Of a DNA stretch of 64,000 bases, positions 57,133 to 64,000 are shown one piece after another. The DNA lies in assembly GCF_022348185.1 (NCBI RefSeq), contig NZ_JAKRFD010000002.1, forward strand, positions 310,001-374,000, in the 5' to 3' direction. Position 1 is the stretch's first letter. Each line of letters starts with the position of its first letter. The notes beneath the pieces are model-generated. The model ran no database searches, was not told where the DNA came from, and saw nothing but the letters and a program-made list of their open reading frames with translations. The stretch comes from Epibacterium sp. Ofav1-8 (GTDB taxonomy: Bacteria; Pseudomonadota; Alphaproteobacteria; Rhodobacterales; Rhodobacteraceae). The translations under genes were made by a program, and so were the position numbers.

Positions 57133-58689
57133 ATGCGAGGATTTCTGGGAGGCGTGAGCGTTGGGGCGCTGGTCGCAACGGCAGGAGCAGCCGTGTGGTC
57201 GCTGTCGACCCCCTTGCCCCCGGGCGTGGACGTCTCCGGCGACACGCCAGCACCCATTCTGGCCCCGCGGGACAACGGCACCGTGCCCCAGGAGACGCCC
57301 GGGTCCGATGCGGATCTGGTGGAGACCGCCCCGGCCGCTCCCGATCAGGGGCAGGCGACCGAATCCGAAACGGCGGTCGAAATCGATACCGAATCTGCCG
57401 ATCAGCCGGATGTGTCGACCGAGGTCACCGGACCCGACGCCTCTGATCCCGCGCCACAGGACGCAGAACCGCCCGCCGTGCAACCGGAACAGGATGCGCC
57501 GGTGACCGGCAGCGAGGGGGCCGTGGCCCTGGCGCCGCCCGTCGCCGATACCGATCCGCAGCCCGACACAGGCACCGCAGCCGCACCGCCGTCATCGGAT
57601 GAAGTGGGCGCTCCGTCTCTGGATACGCCGGACGCGGAGACCGGCCTGCCGGGTCTCGATGCGGGGACAGCGGATGTGGCGCCGCAGATCGAAACGGCGA
57701 CGCCCTCGGTACAGAGCCCGGACATCGGCACCAGCCCCGGCCTGACCCCGCCTGATAGTTTTTCCGGGACAGCGCCGGTGCCGCCCGTTCCGGCGCCGGG
57801 CACAACCGCTGATGCGGACGAGGCTGCGGGTGAGGCACAGCGCATCGCCGATCTGCCGCAGGCCTCTGACGCGGCCGAACCCGCGGATGATGAGACCTCC
57901 GGCGCAGCCAGCAGGCCCCGGATCGGCACGCCGGTGGTGCCGCTGACAGAACGGGATGCAGCGACCACGGCAGAAGCCGACACCGCCGCGCCGGAGGCAG
58001 ATGCGCCGCCGTTTGTCCGCAACGGCGAACCCGCAACCCCGGCGCCGGGGCTGCCATTGATGTCGATCATCCTGGTCGAGGAAGAAGGCGCGGTCGGGGC
58101 CGAAGCGCTGGCCGAGTTCCCCTATCCGCTGACTTTTGCCATCGACCCGGCCGACCCGGAAGCCGCCGCGCGGATGCAGGCGCGCCGGGCCGCCGGTTTC
58201 GAGGTGATGGTACTGGCCGATCTGCCGCGCGATGCCGGGCCACAGGATGCGGAAACCGCGCTGCCGATCTGGTTCGACCGACTGCCAGAGTCGGTTGGGC
58301 TGCTCGAAGGCGTGGACAGCGGGGTTCAGGGCAACCGGCCGCTGGCGGATCAGGTCTCGGCCATTGCGGCGGATCTTGGCTATGGGCTGGTGTTGCAGGA
58401 CAATGGCCTGAACACGGTGCAGAAAATGGCGTTGCGGGACGGGGTGCCCGCGGGTGTGGTGTTCCGCGACTTTGACGGCGCCGGGCAGGATCCGCGCGCG
58501 ATGCGGCGGTTCCTGGATCAGGCCGCCTTCCGTGCCGGGCAGGAGGGCGCGGTCATCATGCTGGGCCGTCTGAAGCCGGACACGATCTCGGCCCTGCTGA
58601 TCTGGGGCCTGCAGGATCGGGCCAGCCGGGTCGAACTGGTACCGGTCTCCGCCAGCCTCAAACGCCTGCTGGAGCCGGTTTCGCAATAA
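57133..58689 (+). CDS. Divergent polysaccharide deacetylase family protein
   Basis: A 518-residue protein. Residues 1-24 form a signal or anchor; about residues 30-300 are an Ala/Pro/Asp/Glu-rich disordered linker, and about 305-515 form the deacetylase-like domain (LPLMSIILVEEEGAVGAEA, FPYPLTFAIDPADPEAAARM, then GLVLQDNGLNTVQKMA). The family belongs to the carbohydrate-deacetylase fold but lacks part of the usual metal set, so activity is uncertain. It is opposite in strand to trpE and trpG, between them. Confidence 0.85.
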   Translation: MRGFLGGVSVGALVATAGAAVWSLSTPLPPGVDVSGDTPAPILAPRDNGTVPQETPGSDADLVETAPAAPDQGQATESETAVEIDTESADQPDVSTEVTGPDASDPAPQDAEPPAVQPEQDAPVTGSEGAVALAPPVADTDPQPDTGTAAAPPSSDEVGAPSLDTPDAETGLPGLDAGTADVAPQIETATPSVQSPDIGTSPGLTPPDSFSGTAPVPPVPAPGTTADADEAAGEAQRIADLPQASDAAEPADDETSGAASRPRIGTPVVPLTERDAATTAEADTAAPEADAPPFVRNGEPATPAPGLPLMSIILVEEEGAVGAEALAEFPYPLTFAIDPADPEAAARMQARRAAGFEVMVLADLPRDAGPQDAETALPIWFDRLPESVGLLEGVDSGVQGNRPLADQVSAIAADLGYGLVLQDNGLNTVQKMALRDGVPAGVVFRDFDGAGQDPRAMRRFLDQAAFRAGQEGAVIMLGRLKPDTISALLIWGLQDRASRVELVPVSASLKRLLEPVSQ

Positions 58690-58713
58690 GCCGTCCCTCA
58701 GATGGTATAAAAC

Positions 58714-58750
58714 AAAACGCGCTCCTCGATCATCTCGGGAGCGCGTTTTT
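58714..58750. terminator. Bidirectional terminator between the deacetylase gene and trpE
   Basis: ACGCGCTCC pairs with GGAGCGCGT, flanked by AAAA before and TTTTT after, between two convergent genes. Confidence 0.92.
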
Positions 58751-58771
58751 CATTTTGCAGCCCTGGTTTTT

Positions 58772-60283
58772 TCAGCGGTTGCCGTCGCCGGTGAAACGTG
58801 CAGCATCTGCCGCCGCGCGGCGGATTGCGTTGGATTTATGCACGGTCTCCATATACTCCGCCTCCGGATCGCTGTCGTAGACAACGCCGCCCCCGGCCTG
58901 AATATAGAGCTTCTGATCCTGCACGATCGCGGTGCGCAGCGCGATGCACATATCCATGTCGCCCCCGGCACTGAAATAGCCGACACCGCCACCATAGATG
59001 CCGCGTTTTTCCGGTTCCAGCTCGTCGATGATCTCCATCGCGCGTACCTTGGGCGCACCGGACACCGTGCCCGCAGGCATGCCCGCAAAAAATGCATCCA
59101 GCGCGTCCTTGTCCTCGTGCAGCTCTCCGACCACGTTGGAGACGATATGCATCACGTGGCTGTAACGCTCGATGATGAACTCTTCGGTGGGGCGCACGGT
59201 GCCGATCTTGGCGACGCGGCCCACATCGTTGCGGCCCAGATCCAGGAGCATCAGATGCTCGGCCAGCTCTTTCTTGTCCGCGAGCAGATCCTGTTCCAGC
59301 GCCTTGTCCTCTTCGGGGGTGGCCCCGCGCGGACGGGTGCCAGCGATGGGGCGAATGGTGACCTCGTTGCCAAAGACCCGCACGAGGATCTCGGGGCTGG
59401 CGCCGATCACCTGAAAGCCGCCGAAGTTGAAATAGAACATGAACGGCGAGGGGTTGGTGCGCCGGAGCGAGCGATACAGCGCAAAAGGCGGCTGCGGAAA
59501 CTCCTGCGTCCAGCGCTGTGCGGGCACCACCTGAAAGATGTCCCCGGCGCGGATGTAGTCCTTGGCCTTCTCGACGGCGGCCATGTAGCCGTCCTTGGTA
59601 AAGTTAGAGACCGGCGGGGCCACCTCGCGCGCCTCGCCCAGATCGCGGGTCTCGGCGGGCATGGCGCGTTCGAGATCGCGCACCGCATCCATCACGCGCT
59701 CTGCCGCTTGTGCATAGGCCGCACGCGCCGATTGCCCGTCGCTGACCCACGCGGGAGACACCACCGTGACCTCGCCTTTGACGCCGTCCAGAACTGCCAC
59801 CGCAGAGGGCCGGATCATTACCGCATCGGGCAGGCCCAGCGGGTCCGGGTTCACATGGGGCAGATGCTCCACATGGCGGATCATGTCATAGCCCAGATAG
59901 CCAAACAGCCCCGCTGCCGCCTGTGGCAGATCATCGGGCAGGTCGATGCGGCTTTCGGCCAGCAGCGCGCGCAGCGTGTCGAGCGGATTGCCCTCGACCG
60001 GGGTAAACCCGTCGGGGTCAAAGCGGGCGGCGCGGTTGATTTCGGCCTGTTCGCCCCGGGAGCGCCAGATCAGGTCTGGCTTCATGCCGATGATGGAATA
60101 ACGCCCGCGCACCTCGCCGCCGGTCACCGATTCCAGCATGAAGGCATCCTTCTGCGCGCCGGTGAGTTTCAGCATCAAGGAGACGGGCGTATCCAGATCG
60201 GCGGCAAGCCGCGTGTAGACCACCTGGTTTTCGCCGGTCTCATAGGCTTTGGCGAAGGTCTCGAAATCGGGGATCAGGGCCAT
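58772..60283 (-). CDS. trpE: Anthranilate synthase component I
   Basis: A 503-residue chorismate-using enzyme, first in tryptophan synthesis. The N-terminal MLES (in DAFMLESVTGG) corresponds to the LLES feedback site for tryptophan, and the C-terminal chorismate-binding domain is marked by IAGTRPRGATPEED and YSHVMHIVSNVVGELHED. It begins 21 bases after the PpiD-like gene, with no leader peptide or attenuator visible, so it may be cotranscribed with that gene. Confidence 0.95.
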   Translation of the reverse strand: MALIPDFETFAKAYETGENQVVYTRLAADLDTPVSLMLKLTGAQKDAFMLESVTGGEVRGRYSIIGMKPDLIWRSRGEQAEINRAARFDPDGFTPVEGNPLDTLRALLAESRIDLPDDLPQAAAGLFGYLGYDMIRHVEHLPHVNPDPLGLPDAVMIRPSAVAVLDGVKGEVTVVSPAWVSDGQSARAAYAQAAERVMDAVRDLERAMPAETRDLGEAREVAPPVSNFTKDGYMAAVEKAKDYIRAGDIFQVVPAQRWTQEFPQPPFALYRSLRRTNPSPFMFYFNFGGFQVIGASPEILVRVFGNEVTIRPIAGTRPRGATPEEDKALEQDLLADKKELAEHLMLLDLGRNDVGRVAKIGTVRPTEEFIIERYSHVMHIVSNVVGELHEDKDALDAFFAGMPAGTVSGAPKVRAMEIIDELEPEKRGIYGGGVGYFSAGGDMDMCIALRTAIVQDQKLYIQAGGGVVYDSDPEAEYMETVHKSNAIRRAAADAARFTGDGNR

Positions 60284-60304
60284 CAGAGCGCGCGCCTCTC
60301 GAAG

Positions 60305-62140
60305 TTATTGAAAGCTGGCGTGAACGGAATTCACGGCCTGCTGGTTGACCTGGGGCTGGGCGCGCGTCTGCACCGCCTGCATGTAGATCTGGAAGATCTC
60401 GTTGGACAGCGACTGGTCCAGCTGCTCGCTCAGGGCCTGCGACAGGAACTGCATGTCCTCGCTGTCATCCGGCGGCAGTGTGTCATCCAGGCGCACGACC
60501 ACGGTGCCCTCGGCATCGGAGACCACGCGCAGCTCTCCCGCTTCCATCTCGAACACCTGGTTCATGAGATCAACCGGGGTTTGATCGAGGTAGGCCGTGC
60601 GGGTCAGGCCGGTCTGTTCGATCACCTCGCGCTCCTCGGGGAACTGACCGTCGGCTGCCTCGGTTGCGGCCATGATCTCTTCGGCCTGGGTGCGCAGCGC
60701 CTGCGCGATCCGGTCCTGCTTGAAGGCCTCGGCAACTGCCGGACGCGCGGCGTCGAACGGTTGCGGACGCGGGGCCAGAACCTCGTTAAGGCGCAGGGCA
60801 AACAGGCTGCCGTCCTCCAGGAAGCCAACCTCCGGGAAATCCTCCAGCGTCACCGCCTCTGCCGCGTTACGGAAGGTGTCATAGGCGGCGATGTCGTCGG
60901 TGGTGTCGGTGGTCCAGTCGATCTGTCCCAGAACCAGGCCGGTTTCCTCTTCGGCCAGCTCTTCCAGCGTGGCACCGCCGGCAAGCGCGTCGTCGATCCC
61001 TTCGGACCGGGTCTCGATCACGCGGCGGGCGCGGTCCAGTGCCAATTCTTCGCGCAGCACCGGCAGCGCATCTTCAAAGCTGGTGTATTTTGCCTCCAGC
61101 ATGCCGTTCACGCGATAGAGCGCGGGACCGAGGTCGGAGGGCAGGGGGCCGGCGACATCGCCGATCTCGACCGCAAACACGCCTTCACCCGCGTCCCCCA
61201 GATCGCTTTCTGCCACGTCACCCATGTCGATGTCCGACAGCGACAGGCCCCGGTCCTCGACCAGGGATTCGAAAGTGGTGCCGCCAATGTCCAGTTGCGC
61301 CTTTGCGGTCTCCGCGGCGTCTTGATCGGCAAACACGAGACGTTCGACCAGGCGGCGTTCGGGAACGTTGAATTCGGCGTCGCGTTCTTCGTACAGCGCG
61401 CGCAGGGCGGTTTCATCCACCTCGACCTCGTCCACCAGCGCATCGGGGCGCAGGGCGACATAGGTGATGACCTTGGTGCGCGGCAGGGTGAAATCCTCGA
61501 TATTGCTCTCGTAAAAGGCTTTGAGTTCCGCCTCGGTGGGTTCCACCGTGGTCAGGACCACATCGGCCTCGGTCAATTGCACGTAGGAGAAGCTGCGGCG
61601 CGCGCCGATGTAATCGGTGAGGGTCTCGCCCAGAACAGCGGGCATGCGGGTGCCGCCGACGATCGCGCCCTGCAACAGGGTGCGGGCGGTTTCGGCACGC
61701 ATGTCCTCTTCGAATTCGGTTTCGGACAGGCCGGCATTGTCCAGCGCAAAGCTGTAATTGTCGCGGCTGAAGCTGCCGTCGGAGCCCTGGAACGCGCCAA
61801 TCTGCGTGATTTCCTGAAGCAGCACCTCATCGCCGACCGACAGGCCGAGGGTCTGGAGCTCATTGTCGAGCGCGGCCGAGGCCACCAGACCGGAGAGAAC
61901 ACCGCGATCAACGCCCATGGAGATCAGCTGCGACAGCGGGATGGACTGGCCCGACTGGGCCTGAATGGCGCGCTGTTCCTGCTGCAGCGCACGGGCGTAA
62001 TCATCGACGCTGACCTTGGCCTCGCCAACGGTGGCCAGCGTGCGGGTGGTGCCGGATACGTTGATCGCGCCAAAGCCGGCAAGCCCCACGAACAACAGAC
62101 CCATGAGGATCCAAACGAAGGTCTTTGAAAGGTTTTTCAT
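60305..62140 (-). CDS. Peptidylprolyl isomerase / periplasmic chaperone (PpiD/SurA type)
   Basis: A 611-residue membrane-anchored protein. One N-terminal helix (about residues 8-28) precedes a SurA_N-like helical domain (about 35-180) and a parvulin-like rotamase region (about 240-370, with VFADQDAAETAKAQLDIGGT and VGEVAGPLP-type turns). PpiD helps outer-membrane and periplasmic proteins leave the translocon. The rotamase core is degenerate, so it may be chaperone only. It starts 158 bases from the aminotransferase gene and runs into trpE. Confidence 0.82.
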   Translation of the reverse strand: MKNLSKTFVWILMGLLFVGLAGFGAINVSGTTRTLATVGEAKVSVDDYARALQQEQRAIQAQSGQSIPLSQLISMGVDRGVLSGLVASAALDNELQTLGLSVGDEVLLQEITQIGAFQGSDGSFSRDNYSFALDNAGLSETEFEEDMRAETARTLLQGAIVGGTRMPAVLGETLTDYIGARRSFSYVQLTEADVVLTTVEPTEAELKAFYESNIEDFTLPRTKVITYVALRPDALVDEVEVDETALRALYEERDAEFNVPERRLVERLVFADQDAAETAKAQLDIGGTTFESLVEDRGLSLSDIDMGDVAESDLGDAGEGVFAVEIGDVAGPLPSDLGPALYRVNGMLEAKYTSFEDALPVLREELALDRARRVIETRSEGIDDALAGGATLEELAEEETGLVLGQIDWTTDTTDDIAAYDTFRNAAEAVTLEDFPEVGFLEDGSLFALRLNEVLAPRPQPFDAARPAVAEAFKQDRIAQALRTQAEEIMAATEAADGQFPEEREVIEQTGLTRTAYLDQTPVDLMNQVFEMEAGELRVVSDAEGTVVVRLDDTLPPDDSEDMQFLSQALSEQLDQSLSNEIFQIYMQAVQTRAQPQVNQQAVNSVHASFQ

Positions 62141-62298
62141 GCCTGCGGCCCTTTATGTCGTCTTTTGGCGGCGCGCTGCGGCATCGCATGCCGGGCGGCC
62201 TTTAGGTCTGCCGAGCGGATCGGCTCTTGTCTGTTGCGGCCCTGAATACGCGTCTGCCCGCTGAGGAGCAAGCATGCATGGCGCCGCGCGGATCGCAC

Positions 62299-63474
62299 TT
62301 AGCCGGAGAACCCGGCAAGGCGATCAATCACCTCGGATATGCCGCTGCGATCCACATTGGCAAAGGCGATGCGGAACTGACGCTGCCCCTCTGGTGAGCC
62401 GTCCGGGGTGAACATGCTGCCCGGCAGCATCAGAACGCCGATCTCCTGCAACATCTTTTGCGCGAGCTGGTCCGAGGTGGTGTCGAACGGGTGCTGCACA
62501 TAGGCAAAATAAGCGCCCAGTCCCAACAACTGCCAACCCTGCGCGGCCAGGGGCGCGAATCCCTCTGCGATGGCGGCGCGGCGGTCGAGGATCTCTTCCC
62601 GCTCCGCCGCCAGCCACGGGGCGAGGTTCTCGATCCCCCAGGCCGCGCCGATCTGACCGACCTGAGCGGGGCAGATGGTGACGGTGTCGAGGAATTTCTC
62701 CATCTCCAGCAGTCGTGCGGGGCTGGTGGCAATGGCGCCGACGCGGTGTCCGGTCAGGCGATAGGCCTTGGAGAAGGAATAGAGATGCACCAGCGTGTCC
62801 GGCCAGTCCGGGCGCTGAAACAGCCCGTGCGGCGCGCCGGTGCGGCTGTCGAAATCACGGTAGGTTTCATCCACGATCAGCGTCAGCCCGTGCCGCTGTG
62901 CCAGGTCGTAGAAGGCATCGAGCAGCTCTGCCGGATATTCCACGCCACAGGGATTGTTGGGCGTCACCAGCGCGATGGCGCGGGTGCGATCCGTGATCAG
63001 CGTCTCGGCCCGGGCGACATCGGGCAGCATGCCCGTCCCGACCGGCAAGGGCTGGGTCTCCACCCCCTGCATATCAAGCCACATCTTGTGGTTGAAGTAC
63101 CAGGGCGTCGGCAGGATCACCGCGTCGCCCTCGGCGCAGAGACTCTGAATGGTAGCGGCAAAGGCCTGGTTGCAGCCGGAGGTGATTGCGACCTCCTCGG
63201 CGCTGACCTGCGCCGCGTAGTGGCGGCTGATCTGCGCCGCCAGCGCCACGCGCAGATCCGGGTTGCCCAGCACCGGACCATAAAGATGGGCGCTGTCCTG
63301 ATTCAGGACGGCCTCTGCCATGGCGCGGCGCAACCCCTCCGGCGGCGGATCCGCGGGCGCGGCCTGGCTGAGGTTCAACAAAGGTTGGTCGTCCGAGAAC
63401 TCCACCCCCGACAGCCAGCGGCGGGACTCCACGATCGGCGAGACGAAAGTGGCGGCGGTTCTGGCCAGCGGCAT
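62299..63474 (-). CDS. PLP-dependent aminotransferase, class I/II
   Basis: A 391-residue fold-type I aminotransferase. Conserved elements are TPNNPCG (after residue 170), VDETYRDFD and the PLP lysine K236 in YSFSKAYRLTGHRVG. The substrate is unknown; aspartate, aromatic or related amino acids are possible. ATG 63474, after AAGGAT, is preferred over an ATG seven codons upstream. The nearest neighbours are gpt and the PpiD-like gene. Confidence 0.88.
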   Translation of the reverse strand: MPLARTAATFVSPIVESRRWLSGVEFSDDQPLLNLSQAAPADPPPEGLRRAMAEAVLNQDSAHLYGPVLGNPDLRVALAAQISRHYAAQVSAEEVAITSGCNQAFAATIQSLCAEGDAVILPTPWYFNHKMWLDMQGVETQPLPVGTGMLPDVARAETLITDRTRAIALVTPNNPCGVEYPAELLDAFYDLAQRHGLTLIVDETYRDFDSRTGAPHGLFQRPDWPDTLVHLYSFSKAYRLTGHRVGAIATSPARLLEMEKFLDTVTICPAQVGQIGAAWGIENLAPWLAAEREEILDRRAAIAEGFAPLAAQGWQLLGLGAYFAYVQHPFDTTSDQLAQKMLQEIGVLMLPGSMFTPDGSPEGQRQFRIAFANVDRSGISEVIDRLAGFSG

Positions 63475-63562
63475 GGGATCATCCTTCACAGTCAAAACGT
63501 TCGCGGCATTAGCGCGATTTCGCAGGGCAGTTGCAAGGGGTGGGCAGAGGTCGGCACCAAAG

Positions 63563-63590
63563 AAAAAACGCGCCCCGAAAGGCGCGCTTT
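63563..63590 (-). terminator. Rho-independent terminator of gpt
   Basis: GCGCGCC and GGGGCGCG form a stem with a TTTC loop and are followed on the minus strand by TTTTTT. It lies 35 bases beyond the gpt stop. Confidence 0.88.
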
Positions 63591-63624
63591 GTCAACAGTG
63601 GCGGGGCCGCCTGGATCAACCGGA

Positions 63625-64000
63625 TCAATCGGTGCCGCGATAGGGCTCGACATATTGCAGCGCCATATCCCACGGGAAAAAGATCCAGGTGTCCTGGCTG
63701 ACGCCGGTGATGAAGGTATCGACCTGCGGCTCGCCCTGCGGTTTTGCATAGACGGTTGCCAGATGCGCCATGGGATAACGGCTGCGCACCAGTTCCAGAG
63801 TTTTGCCGGAATCAACCAGATCGTCGACGATCAGGATGCCGGTACCATCGCCCATGATGTCGGGATCCGGGCTCTTCAGCACTTCGGCCTCGCGGCGCTG
63901 ATCGGCCTTGCCGCCGCCGGAGTGATAGGATTTGACGCTGATGGTATCGACGGTGCGAATGTCGAGTTCGCGCGCCACGATCATCGCCGGCGCCATGCCG
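63625..64000 (-). CDS. gpt: Xanthine-guanine phosphoribosyltransferase, 3' part
   Basis: The last 124 codons of a purine-salvage enzyme that makes XMP/GMP from xanthine or guanine and PRPP; the 5' end lies beyond the window. The PRPP-binding motif reads [13 protein letters not shown] and the C-terminal [13 protein letters not shown] matches the Gpt active-site loop. The internal ATG at 63996 is not the start. Followed by a clear terminator. Confidence 0.93.
   Translation of the reverse strand, partial: GMAPAMIVARELDIRTVDTISVKSYHSGGGKADQRREAEVLKSPDPDIMGDGTGILIVDDLVDSGKTLELVRSRYPMAHLATVYAKPQGEPQVDTFITGVSQDTWIFFPWDMALQYVEPYRGTD

Noticed and set aside
60284-60304. A tryptophan attenuator before trpE
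   Set aside because: Only 21 bases separate trpE from the upstream gene; there is no Trp-rich leader or alternative hairpin pair.
58838-62128. A 1096-codon open frame on the plus strand
   Set aside because: Antisense to trpE and the PpiD-like gene; the product has no recognisable domain and a composition typical of antisense translation (His/Arg/Gly-rich).

Overview
The window is a compact, GC-rich chromosomal segment of an alphaproteobacterium, most likely a Rhodobacterales member of the Roseobacter group (Ruegeria/Phaeobacter-like). No rRNA or tRNA was found, so this rests on gene content and order: a GTTC-N7-GTTC SOS box at both uvrA and lexA, a ccmE / muramidase / holin / ccmF-ccmH cluster, and a trp-moaC-moeA-lexA / comEC / gltX / gltA neighbourhood. 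There is no transposase, integrase, CRISPR array or prophage. Nearly everything is core metabolism and housekeeping, so the novelty is in small genes, intergenic structures and gene arrangement.

Layout. 0-11 kb: the 3' end of queA, two MFS transporters, a DUF924 protein, a flavin split-barrel protein, lpd, SOS-controlled uvrA, a GIN-domain exported protein, and a membrane protein divergent from an XRE/MmyB regulator. 11-20 kb: a valine/isobutyrate catabolic set (isobutyryl-CoA dehydrogenase, 3-hydroxyisobutyryl-CoA hydrolase, mmsB, and separately mmsA with a divergent LysR gene), with a SPINDLY-like O-GlcNAc transferase and a Tat-exported L,D-transpeptidase between the parts. 20-32 kb: a CBS protein, coaD, a 47-residue membrane peptide, gap with three operator-like boxes, a DUF808 protein, tkt, a coiled-coil protein coupled to zapA, a bolA / small membrane protein / grxD operon, purL, and a candidate small RNA of about 77 nt. 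32-45 kb: a LysR gene divergent from a fused indolepyruvate:ferredoxin oxidoreductase, a lysophospholipid acyltransferase, murI, argC-ccmE, a holin/GH108 pair, ccmF-ccmH, a DUF2087 protein and a PaaG-like crotonase. 45-64 kb: an RTX protein, gltA, gltX, comEC, lexA, then leftward moeA, moaC, trpC, ung, trpD and trpG; an opposite-strand polysaccharide deacetylase; trpE behind a PpiD/SurA-type chaperone; an aminotransferase; and the 3' part of gpt.

How the parts work together. The central-carbon genes (lpd, gap, tkt, gltA) are scattered, but lpd and gap share CG-centred 14-bp palindromes that could be sites for one LacI-type regulator. DNA repair is represented by uvrA and lexA (both with SOS boxes), ung and comEC. 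Tryptophan genes are split into trpE and trpGD-ung-C, the latter tightly coupled through overlapping stop and start codons. Cytochrome c maturation (ccmE, F, H) encloses a lysis-type muramidase and holin. The strongest candidates for undescribed biology are the anti-Shine-Dalgarno small RNA at 31.4 kb, the bolA / membrane peptide / grxD operon, and the long-hairpin repeat element between bolA and purL.
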